A DNA stretch of 37,138 nucleotides. Source: Candidatus Saliniplasma halalkaliphilum. GTDB lineage: Archaea; Thermoplasmatota; Thermoplasmata; Halarchaeoplasmatales; Halarchaeoplasmataceae. The notes below the pieces were generated by a model. It worked only from the letters and a program-made list of their open reading frames with translations, made no database searches and was not told where the DNA came from. Location of the stretch: positions 1-37,138 of the forward strand of contig JAFDTG010000002.1 of NCBI GenBank assembly GCA_019594235.1, written 5' to 3'. Made by a program: the position numbers and the translations under genes. Shown piece by piece: positions 24,657 to 30,871 of the stretch; positions within the stretch are counted from its first letter, which is position 1; every line of letters starts with the position of its first letter.

Positions 24657-25226
24657 TTGCTTTATATAAACAAACTCCAGTTATGGATCGTAGTTTTCAT
24701 CATCGGTGCCGTTGCTTCCATCGGTTTAGGAAGGTTCTACTGTGGTTGGATTTGTCCTATGGGGTCATTATCAAGGCCGATCATCTGGTTGAAAGATAAA
24801 TTGTCTTTGGGCGATATGGGTGTTCCGGATATATTGAGATCAAAGAAACTCCGGTATTCGATAGTGCTGATATTTTTCGGTACGATGATCGTTCTAAGAA
24901 TTTTAGGTATGGAACTGCCAGTACTGCTCATCATAACTGTGATAGGTGTGGCCTTCATGACGGTCTTCGACGAGGAGTTATTTCATAAGTACTTATGTCC
25001 GTATGGGACCATACTGAGCGTTACCTCGAAACCTTCGAGATACGTGATGAGAGTAGATACCGAAGAGTGTATCGGATGTGGTAGATGTCAGAGCGTATGT
25101 CCAACCGATACCATAGACACGTTGGATTCGGGGAAAAGACAGATTATCGATGGAGAATGCCTCAAATGCTTCAAGTGCCAGGATGTCTGTCCCGCTGACT
25201 GTATAGGATACAGTAAAAAAGAGTAA
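24657..25226 (+). CDS. NapH-like membrane ferredoxin (4Fe-4S), short N-terminus
   Basis: 189 residues from a TTG start. GRFYCGWICPMGSL (C29, C33) and KYLCPYGT (C114) are the membrane-face motifs of the NapH/CcoG-like PF12801 family, with membrane segments at about 8-25, 67-84 and 88-105. Two [4Fe-4S] motifs follow: C138-x2-C141-x2-C144-x3-C148 and C168-x2-C171-x2-C174-x3-C178. Such proteins pass electrons between membrane carriers and soluble partners. No ATG or good ribosome-binding site exists upstream in frame, and relatives usually have 50-70 more residues at the front, so the 5' end may be truncated or the start mis-set. Same strand as the Fe-S permease. Confidence 0.75.
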   Translation: MLYINKLQLWIVVFIIGAVASIGLGRFYCGWICPMGSLSRPIIWLKDKLSLGDMGVPDILRSKKLRYSIVLIFFGTMIVLRILGMELPVLLIITVIGVAFMTVFDEELFHKYLCPYGTILSVTSKPSRYVMRVDTEECIGCGRCQSVCPTDTIDTLDSGKRQIIDGECLKCFKCQDVCPADCIGYSKKE

Positions 25227-25246
25227 TTGGATTTACTTTTAACCGA

Positions 25247-25651
25247 TCATTCATAGCTCTGATATAGAAGTATCGTTACAGCTACCGCAGCAAACAGATC
25301 CGGGAGAAACGTGAACGGTCCCAAACCTACTCCGTGCTTGAAGCCCAGTATAAGTGGTATGAAAGGATTGGAGAAAACGGCATATAGTAGAAGAGCAAAG
25401 CTGAAAATTAAAAGGCCGAGTGTGAATCTATTGGGCATCTCCCAGTATATAGACAGGTAGTTCCAGAGCAGAACAGCCAGTAGGATGAGGGTAAAGGAAG
25501 AGACGAACACTTTGATCCCCAGAAAAATTTCGAAATACATACGGTAAGTCCTAGTCGGTACTGAAACGGTCTTCAAAAATAGTAGAGTAAGCAGTACGCT
25601 TATCAATCCACCGATACCTAGTACGAGCATTAACTTTTTTTTCTTGTCCAT
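25247..25651 (-). CDS. Four-helix membrane protein paired with winged-helix regulator
   Basis: A 134-residue protein with about four membrane helices (roughly 6-28, 40-62, 72-93 and 110-130). It resembles the small membrane proteins (DUF7521-like) often encoded after archaeal winged-helix regulators; that similarity is by eye. ATG 25651 is chosen over a GTG at 25660: it lies one base after the regulator's TAA (TAA-G-ATG) with AAAGGTGAT just upstream. The pairing suggests that the membrane protein senses a signal or tethers the regulator, but this is an inference. Confidence 0.65.
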   Translation of the reverse strand: MDKKKKLMLVLGIGGLISVLLTLLFLKTVSVPTRTYRMYFEIFLGIKVFVSSFTLILLAVLLWNYLSIYWEMPNRFTLGLLIFSFALLLYAVFSNPFIPLILGFKHGVGLGPFTFLPDLFAAVAVTILLYQSYE

Positions 25652-25652
25652 C

Positions 25653-25946
25653 TTAATCACCTTTCTTAGATTTTTTCATTATCTCATCCAATATATCAAG
25701 GCTGTCTTCCATCTGGTCAGTGAGAAAGTAGGTTTTTCCATACCCCTCTCCCATAGTGGTCAAAACGTGGTTTTCTAATAATAATTCAAGGTGGTGTTTA
25801 ACGGTCTTGTAATCAAGATCTAATTTTTTAGCTATCTGGTTCGCGTTCATCGGTTTTTCTTTCACAGCTTTTATTATACGGAGGCGGTTCTTTCCTCCTC
25901 TGGTACCTGCGATCAACCACCATAGGACCTTTCTCATCTGAACCAT
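25653..25946 (-). CDS. Winged-helix (ArsR-like) transcriptional regulator
   Basis: A 97-residue protein. The wHTH covers about 12-85: GGKNRLRIIKAVKEKPMNANQIAKKLDLDYKTVKHHLELLLENHVLTTMG and then a wing with YGKTYFLTD. There are no cysteines, so metal sensing of the ArsR type is unlikely. This is the archaeal winged-helix type usually found before a small membrane protein, as here. ATTTATTGAC at about 25970-25979 on the minus strand gives a start site near 25948 and a leaderless ATG. Confidence 0.8.
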   Translation of the reverse strand: MVQMRKVLWWLIAGTRGGKNRLRIIKAVKEKPMNANQIAKKLDLDYKTVKHHLELLLENHVLTTMGEGYGKTYFLTDQMEDSLDILDEIMKKSKKGD

Positions 25947-26030
25947 TATCTGTTAAATGCATCAAAGGTCAATAAATCTTCTGATAAATTGAGAAAAGGG
26001 TTTAGGAGAGGGGGACATCCTTTAACTGTC

Positions 26031-26429
26031 CTACGGACATTCGCCTCTCTGGTGCATATCACCGCGTCCTTGTTTCATATGTCCTCTGTGTTGTTGCATG
26101 TTTCCGTCTAGTTGGGGAAGTTCAGCCCCATAGTCCTCTACCATATTTCTAACCGTATCTCTGATCTCTTGCTGACTGGACCCGTTCTCTCTCATGGATA
26201 TCACTGTATCTATTATTTCCTGTTTCTGTTCATCTGTCAGATTCAGTCTATCGAGCATCCTTAATTTGGGTTCTTCAGTACATTCTCCATCGGAACGTAT
26301 GGTCTCTGTATCGGAGATACTTCGTTCCATGAAATCACCACTGTTATCGCTGGCCATGGATAGCCCAATCGCCCCTATCAATAATACAGCACCGAGGACG
26401 ACCCCTATCATTCCTATCTTCTTGTTCAT
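26031..26429 (-). CDS. Spy/CpxP-like secreted protein with His/Met-rich tail
   Basis: A 132-residue protein with an N-terminal signal or anchor (MNKKIGMIGVVLGAVLLIGAIGLSMASD). The segment RMLDRLNLTDEQKQEIIDTV has the LTxxQ-like motif of the Spy/CpxP/zinc-resistance family, and a second helix (EIRDTVRNMVEDYG) follows. The C-terminus holds repeated His and Met (MQQHRGHMKQGRGDMHQRG), which could bind Cu, Zn or Ni. Bacterial relatives are envelope chaperones or metal-stress sensors. ATG 26429 is preferred to a GTG at 26438 because AGGTG lies six bases upstream. Its promoter box is shared with the ABC operon. Confidence 0.7.
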   Translation of the reverse strand: MNKKIGMIGVVLGAVLLIGAIGLSMASDNSGDFMERSISDTETIRSDGECTEEPKLRMLDRLNLTDEQKQEIIDTVISMRENGSSQQEIRDTVRNMVEDYGAELPQLDGNMQQHRGHMKQGRGDMHQRGECP

Positions 26430-26460
26430 CTTTGACACCTATGGATATCACTACCATTGA

Positions 26461-26517
26461 TATTTATATTAGTTTGCCGAATCAATTAACCAATTAAACC
26501 CGATTTAGACCCAATTT
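26461..26517 (-). promoter_or_regulatory. Promoter of Spy-like gene with shared 20-base box
   Basis: On the minus strand AAATTGGGTCTAAATCGGGT (26517-26498) is followed after 19 bases by GGCAAACTAATATAAATA (26478-26461), a BRE/TATA region. The predicted start site is near 26438. The same box at the same distance precedes the ABC ATPase gene at 28894-28951. The box itself holds AAATTGGGT and AAATCGGGT 11 bases apart, one helical turn. Confidence 0.7.
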
Positions 26518-26518
26518 T

Positions 26519-26535
26519 GCTCTTTTTTTAAGAGC
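26519..26535. terminator. Inverted repeat after CARDB gene
   Basis: GCTCTT and AAGAGC are perfect arms around a five-base T (plus) or A (minus) loop, about 30 bases after the CARDB stop and directly before the promoter box of the Spy-like gene. It may end the ABC operon transcript or only separate the two units. Confidence 0.35.
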
Positions 26536-26565
26536 TATAGAAGGTGGTTATAATCGACAGCCTAT

Positions 26566-27096
26566 TCAAATCCTTAAAGCTTTGAACACACTATAAAACA
26601 AGTTGGTCAATATTACCGCCAGAACTATCACTCCTAGGGAGATCAGCAGTGACGAAACGTCCCCAACCGGTTTGGGTTCTACAGATAACTCTTTACTCGC
26701 AGAACTTTCAGGCAGCATCTCGTCATTGTACTTCAAAACAGCGCTTACATTGTGAATACCCGCTTCTGCATCCCACGAGATCTCGTATGTATTCGACTCA
26801 CCAGCTTCCAGGGCGATACCTGATACGTTCCCGATCTCCATGTTATCGACCAAGTAAACCAATGTGAAGTTCTGTACCGGAACTGACCCGTTGTTTCGAA
26901 CAGTGGCGTTGATAGTAATCTCGTCATCTTCCAAAGGCTCATCGTTTGAAAACTCGAGCTTCTCTACTTTGATGTCCGGCCCAAAGGATGGACCTTGCCC
27001 ACCGGACTGACCTTCCACGATGGGGGTGATGAGCAAACTCATAAACAATACAAGAGCGAACAAGAGTCCTAGCTTAGCGGCTCTATCTGGCATCAT
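26566..27096 (-). CDS. CARDB-like secreted protein with C-terminal membrane anchor
   Basis: A 176-residue protein. A signal peptide (about 1-30) is followed by an Ig-like CARDB domain (about 42-135: IKVEKLEFSNDEPLEDDEITINATVRNNGSVPVQNF ... YEISWDAEAGIHNVSAVL) with N-x-S/T sites and a membrane helix at about 150-170. The ATG overlaps the stop of the ABC permease gene (ATGA), so it belongs to that operon and is probably an extracytoplasmic partner of the exporter. The ligand is unknown. Confidence 0.75.
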   Translation of the reverse strand: MMPDRAAKLGLLFALVLFMSLLITPIVEGQSGGQGPSFGPDIKVEKLEFSNDEPLEDDEITINATVRNNGSVPVQNFTLVYLVDNMEIGNVSGIALEAGESNTYEISWDAEAGIHNVSAVLKYNDEMLPESSASKELSVEPKPVGDVSSLLISLGVIVLAVILTNLFYSVFKALRI

Positions 27097-27911
27097 TCTC
27101 CTCTCCTCCTGTTAGCCAAGAAAAGCCCGAGCAGGAATAATATTATCGTATATCCCAGCATCACCATCAGGCCAGTATAGAAATCGGGAGCGAAAGTGGC
27201 CTCGAACCTATCGCCCGGTCCAAAACCAGAGGTCTGGGCTACGCCGAAAAAGTCAGTGATCAAACCCCCGTAGTATGTTATGATGAACCACGGTTCTATC
27301 TCCACCATTTTCATAACCTGTTCCGTAATAGGCATTATCATCATGAGTGAAAAGAAGCCCAATAGGGTGGAGGTTATAGCCCCTTTGAGTATACTGCTGA
27401 AGAAAAAGATAAGGCTCACTGCTCCACACATGTAGAGTATCGAGAACAGATATGATTTGAGAAATTCTGTAGATATTTCGCTCAATCCATACACGTACTG
27501 TATCTCCAAAGCCGTTACCAAATAATATATGGTTAAAACTGAAAGTGTCGAAACTACAGACGCGATGTATTTTCCAACAAAAATACTGTTATGGTCTTGC
27601 GGAGTTGGAAACAATATCAAACCCGTCCTGTTCTCGAATTCTAAAGAGATTATGTCCCCAGCGAAGAGTGCTCCGGAGATGATGATCAAAAGATTAGCGA
27701 AACCTAAGTTGAGTTGTGCGAAATCTCCAGCGGTTTCTGCCAACCCTATATCCCATATAGTTGGGATGAGATAGAATACGGACGCTAATGCTATCGCCAT
27801 AAGAACAGCCATCTGTATCCTGTTCCGTCTGTAATGTTTAAGTAGCTCGAATTTAGTCGATAAAAATGTGTCGTAAATATCGCTCTTCACTTTGTTCATC
27901 ACTTTCGTCAT
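27093..27911 (-). CDS. ABC transporter permease (ABC-2 type)
   Basis: A 272-residue protein with about six membrane segments. NLLIIISGALFAGDIISLEFENRTGLILFPTPQDHNSIFVGKYIAS is the typical cytoplasmic loop of ABC-2 permeases (the E-x-R-x-G...L-T/F-x-P pattern). It ends near the membrane with LFLANRRRGE. It overlaps the ATPase gene by an ATGA and the CARDB gene likewise. Such systems export drugs, lipids, polysaccharides or lantibiotics; nothing here fixes the substrate. Confidence 0.85.
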   Translation of the reverse strand: MTKVMNKVKSDIYDTFLSTKFELLKHYRRNRIQMAVLMAIALASVFYLIPTIWDIGLAETAGDFAQLNLGFANLLIIISGALFAGDIISLEFENRTGLILFPTPQDHNSIFVGKYIASVVSTLSVLTIYYLVTALEIQYVYGLSEISTEFLKSYLFSILYMCGAVSLIFFFSSILKGAITSTLLGFFSLMMIMPITEQVMKMVEIEPWFIITYYGGLITDFFGVAQTSGFGPGDRFEATFAPDFYTGLMVMLGYTIILFLLGLFLANRRRGE

Positions 27912-28870
27912 AGGTTTCCCCCCTTCTTATTAACAAGAGATATATAGAAATCTTCAAGGTCTTGCTTTCCACTTGAATATGAGATGACATCGAAACCCTC
28001 TTTGATCATGTTCGATAAAATCTCAGCTTGATTACTTTTGTCTTTGCTGTTGTATATAGTTGCAGTGTTTCCCTCTACCTTTACTTTGTTTATACTATTC
28101 AAGGAACTCAATTTTTTCCTTTCTTCTTTTGACAAGGGATTCAAGAATTCTACGGTTATCTTCTTATGCTGAGAATCACCAGCAAATTTGTCTATATCAT
28201 CGTAGGCCATCACTTCTCCATTGAAGAGGAATATCACTTTATCACATGTTTTACTCACTTCTTCAAGAAGGTGTGAACTCAAAAAGATCGTTATCTCCTT
28301 TTCTTTCAAATTGCGTATGAGCTCCCGCACCTCTTTTATACCCTCTGGATCAAGACCCATCACCGGTTCATCCAGTATCAATATCTCGGGAGAAGGCAGC
28401 AGTGCTAAACCTATGGCCAATCTCCTCCTCATACCCGTACTGAACTCCTCTATCTTTTTATGTTCCCAATCCTTTAGTTTCACAGTTCTTAAAACCTGTT
28501 TTATCTTTTTTTTGATTCTATCTGTACCCATCCGGTAGACCCTCCCATAATGAGTCAGGAGTTCGTGAGGAGTTAGATAGTCATACATCCCCGGTACCTC
28601 GATGAGGGCCCCGACATAACTCAAAGCGTGGGTCGGATCTTTAAACACATCTATTCCGTTGATATAAGCGCTGCCTGAGGTGGGTGATAATAAGTTGGTC
28701 AGTAGTTTGATCGTGGTTGTTTTACCTGCTCCATTGGGTCCTAGATAACCTACAACATCTCCTTTTTTGACTTTAAAAGAGACTCCTTTCAGTGCTGTTA
28801 GGTCTCCATATCTTTTAACAAGGTTTTCAACCTTGATCGCATTTCCATTATCCGATAGCCTATTCATCAT
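27908..28870 (-). CDS. ABC transporter ATP-binding protein
   Basis: 320 residues from the chosen ATG. Walker A GPNGAGKTT (about 44-52), Q-loop region GALIEVPGMYDYLTPHE, signature FSTGMRRR (143-150; the usual SGG is STG), Walker B ILILDEP (163-169) and switch H200. The C-terminal 90 residues match the CcmA/NatA type. The frame is open back to an ATG at 28966, but the promoter box and TATA (28894-28951) lie inside that extension, so ATG 28870 or the next one (28867) is the likely start of a leaderless transcript. First gene of the three-gene ABC operon. Confidence 0.9.
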   Translation of the reverse strand: MMNRLSDNGNAIKVENLVKRYGDLTALKGVSFKVKKGDVVGYLGPNGAGKTTTIKLLTNLLSPTSGSAYINGIDVFKDPTHALSYVGALIEVPGMYDYLTPHELLTHYGRVYRMGTDRIKKKIKQVLRTVKLKDWEHKKIEEFSTGMRRRLAIGLALLPSPEILILDEPVMGLDPEGIKEVRELIRNLKEKEITIFLSSHLLEEVSKTCDKVIFLFNGEVMAYDDIDKFAGDSQHKKITVEFLNPLSKEERKKLSSLNSINKVKVEGNTATIYNSKDKSNQAEILSNMIKEGFDVISYSSGKQDLEDFYISLVNKKGGNL

Positions 28871-28893
28871 TATACCCATCTTCACCCATCTTA

Positions 28894-28951
28894 CTTTTAA
28901 TATCAATTTGCCAAATTTTAAGGAGAGTTTCACCCGATTTAGACCCAATTT
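28894..28951 (-). promoter_or_regulatory. Promoter of ABC operon with shared 20-base box
   Basis: The minus strand has AAATTGGGTCTAAATCGGGT (28951-28932), a 19-base spacer and GGCAAATTGATATTAAAAG (28912-28894). Box, spacer length and GGCAAA before the TATA are the same as upstream of the Spy-like gene, while the spacers themselves differ. The predicted start site is near 28872. The box begins 11 bases after the stop codon of the split permease operon. Confidence 0.7.
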
Positions 28952-28962
28952 CGATATCCTTT

Positions 28963-29505
28963 TCATCCATCTATTACACCATTAGTTCTTTTCATCATCC
29001 ACTCTATAACAAATCCCATCAATCCAACGAATATTATTGTAAGCGACAACCTTGCCAGCATGAACTCAGGACCTAAAAACTGAAGTTCCACCATCTCCTG
29101 AGGTATCTTGATACACGCCCAGGCCGATAGGAACACTACGATGTTGGATATCCGAGCACCTTTCTTGATCAAAGTAGATGCCATCGGAAACGCGACGTAC
29201 AGGGGTCCAGTGGGTAAAGTACCGAATAAAATCGCTAGAAAAAATCCTTTAGAACCAGAAGCTTTACCGAGATGCTTCACAACTGTTTCTTCAGGTATGT
29301 AAACGGAGAACAGCCCCATCAACACCATCACCGCAGGAAGTATGAATGCCATCTCCGTCAGGTAATCCATAGAAGTGTTAAAAACCGCTCCTCGTCTATC
29401 AGGGTAGATGGAGACCAGGATCAGTGCAACGATGAACATCCCAGCCAATAACATCCAATTCCGGATCATCTTCTTCTTATTTTCCTTCTTTTTCTCCTCC
29501 TTCAC
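28963..29505 (-). CDS. Split permease 2, second half (COG0701/ArsP-like)
   Basis: A 180-residue paralog of the protein at 23781. A charged N-terminus (MKEEKKKENKKK) precedes membrane segments with MAFILPAVMVLMGLFSVYIPEE, GTLPTGPLYVAFPMASTLIKKG and SAWACIKIPQEMVELQFLGPEF. The C-terminus ends shortly after the last helix: the Fe-S domain of the first locus is absent. It starts in an ATGA overlap with the first half, and is the last gene of the PadR-cupin-permease operon. Confidence 0.8.
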   Translation of the reverse strand: MKEEKKKENKKKMIRNWMLLAGMFIVALILVSIYPDRRGAVFNTSMDYLTEMAFILPAVMVLMGLFSVYIPEETVVKHLGKASGSKGFFLAILFGTLPTGPLYVAFPMASTLIKKGARISNIVVFLSAWACIKIPQEMVELQFLGPEFMLARLSLTIIFVGLMGFVIEWMMKRTNGVIDG

Positions 29506-29984
29506 AGTATCACCCCTATCAATATAGCGATGATGATAGCTATAATGAAACTTAGACCATTTCTTAGAAGAGCAAACTTCTTGCCTAGTATTTTTATCTC
29601 CATGGGCAGGGTGACTATCCCTATCATAGTCAGTGTAGTTATGAAGGCGGCCACGGCCATAACTGTAGCACCGCTTTCAAGCATCGAAGCAGCAAGTGGA
29701 AATGCTATAAGAGCGGGTATATGCAGCACAGCACCCACCGCCCCAACAAGTAAAACACCTAGGATGCCCGACTGCTCACCTACGAATCGTGATATCTCCG
29801 CTGGAGGTACGAACCCCAGCATCAATCCTATTATTATTATGATAATGAGTATCGTCGGTAAAATACCGAATAACGATTTAGCTGCCTTTTTCAACGATTT
29901 AACCGCTTTATCTCTATCCCTATAGAAGCCATAGATCAAGCAGACCAGAGCGAATGCATTGATTAATATGGCTGTGATACTCAT
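29502..29984 (-). CDS. Split permease 2, first half (COG0701/ArsP-like)
   Basis: A 160-residue protein, the same length as its paralog at 23302 and alignable end to end without gaps by eye: MSITAILIN..., FVPPAEISRFVGEQSG, LHIPALIAFPLAASMLESGA, VAAFITTLTMIGIVTLPMEIKILGKKFALLRN. About four membrane helices. It overlaps the cupin stop by four bases and the second half by four bases, so the three are tightly coupled. Confidence 0.8.
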   Translation of the reverse strand: MSITAILINAFALVCLIYGFYRDRDKAVKSLKKAAKSLFGILPTILIIIIIIGLMLGFVPPAEISRFVGEQSGILGVLLVGAVGAVLHIPALIAFPLAASMLESGATVMAVAAFITTLTMIGIVTLPMEIKILGKKFALLRNGLSFIIAIIIAILIGVIL

Positions 29985-30271
29985 CCGTCCACCTTTTCGA
30001 CCTGTATTCCCAGTAGTTTCACTCCTTTCTCCGTTTTCATCGAATACAAACCGGGTTCAGAGATCAAGCATTCACCTTCTTCCAAAGTCGCTTTATCATC
30101 ATCCACTGTGATCTCAACTTCGCCTTCCAGTACTATAAATATCACGTGTGACGACATATCGCAGGGCGGTATCTTATCACCCTTCGACAGCTGTATGTGT
30201 CTCGCTTTGAACTCGTCTCGTTCGTAGATCAGTTTCTTGCCTTCTATCTCTTTCAAATTATACGTTTCCAT
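29981..30271 (-). CDS. Small cupin-domain protein
   Basis: A 96-residue single-domain cupin: HVIFIVLEGEVEITVDDDKATLEEGECLISEPG gives the two cupin motifs. Motif 1 keeps only H42 and E49, with C37 five residues before the His; motif 2 has no His. Metal binding, if any, would be unusual. ATG 30271 is chosen over 30298 because GGAGGTGA lies six bases upstream. Its start overlaps the end of the PadR gene by 14 bases. In this operon it may be the ligand sensor or a chaperone for the permease substrate (inference). Confidence 0.75.
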   Translation of the reverse strand: METYNLKEIEGKKLIYERDEFKARHIQLSKGDKIPPCDMSSHVIFIVLEGEVEITVDDDKATLEEGECLISEPGLYSMKTEKGVKLLGIQVEKVDG

Positions 30272-30650
30272 CTTTTTCACCTCCAAATTCTTTCTCATAA
30301 AAACTGGTCATCTTCTCCATCATCCTTTTACGCTCCTTGATCATCTCGAGCCAGCTCTTCAGATGTCCCCTCCCCTCTTCGGTTATACGGTAAACTCTTT
30401 TATCCGGGCCGGTGTCACTTTTCTTCCAATCTGACCTAAGTAGTCCTTTCTCCTCCATCCTTCTCAGTGTCGTGTACATCGTTCCAGATTTGATCTTGTG
30501 TCTCCCCTCGCTCAGTTCCTCGATCCTTTTGATGACACCATATCCGTGCATGGGTTTCTCACAGACCACACGCAGTATCAGGAACTGCAGCCATCTACCT
30601 TCTGGGTAACCATGAGGATGTTTACATTTCTGTTTCGATTTTTTACACAT
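30258..30650 (-). CDS. PadR family regulator 2 with Cys/His N-terminus
   Basis: A 130-residue PadR. The N-terminus MCKKSKQKCKHPHGYPEGRW has C2, C9, H11 and H13 close together and could bind a metal ion. The winged helix follows: LQFLILRVVCEKPMHGYGVIKRIEELS, SGTMYTTLRRMEEKGLL and RVYRITEEGRGHL, then a dimerisation helix. ATG 30650 fits a leaderless transcript from the TATA at 30674-30680; an upstream TTG (30668) is less likely. First gene of the operon PadR-cupin-permease halves, which it probably autoregulates. Confidence 0.85.
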   Translation of the reverse strand: MCKKSKQKCKHPHGYPEGRWLQFLILRVVCEKPMHGYGVIKRIEELSEGRHKIKSGTMYTTLRRMEEKGLLRSDWKKSDTGPDKRVYRITEEGRGHLKSWLEMIKERKRMMEKMTSFYEKEFGGEKDGNV

Positions 30651-30662
30651 CGATATACTATG

Positions 30663-30680
30663 TAACAATGTTAGATATAT
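30663..30680 (-). promoter_or_regulatory. PadR2 promoter with inverted repeat
   Basis: The minus strand has GATATATC (30680-30673) as TATA box and then TAACATTGTTA (30673-30663), an inverted repeat with four-base arms, between the TATA box and the predicted start site at about 30651. This suits autorepression by the operon's own PadR. Confidence 0.45.
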
Positions 30681-30749
30681 CGTTTTCCCTAGGATGAAAA
30701 ACTAAGAGACCAAATAATCAGGACGAAATAAACTAAGCTCATCGTAAAT

Positions 30750-30820
30750 AAATCGTTTAATTTTTGAAAACCCATTAAAATCATAGAGAACGATTTGAAC
30801 TTTGATATTTCATATCGAAA
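30750..30820 (+). promoter_or_regulatory. Inverted repeats upstream of the fumarate reductase operon
   Basis: AAATCGTT (30750-30757) and AACGATTT (30789-30796) are perfect arms 31 bases apart; TTTGATAT-TTC-ATATCGAAA (30801-30820) is a second, nearly perfect dyad. TTTTAATTAG follows at 30821-30830 as the likely TATA box, with a start site near 30850. The dyads lie just upstream of the TATA box, where activators bind. Confidence 0.45.
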
Positions 30821-30871
30821 TTTTAATTAGTCTGTTATAGTATAGTGTTATATTCTTTAGGAGGGTTAAAC

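Noticed and set aside
24660..24670. TTTATATAAA as the promoter of the NapH-like gene
   Set aside because: A start site 25 bases downstream would fall inside the coding frame, with no ATG before the conserved CGWICP motif.
26498..28951. The two 20-base boxes as attachment sites or ends of a mobile element
   Set aside because: They are direct repeats around the ABC operon, but the match extends to spacing and a TATA region next to a gene start on each side, there is no integrase or transposase, and the enclosed genes have matching composition.
28871..28966. Longer N-terminus of the ABC ATPase from ATG 28966
   Set aside because: The conserved promoter box and TATA fall inside this extension, and the ATP-binding domain starts normally without it.
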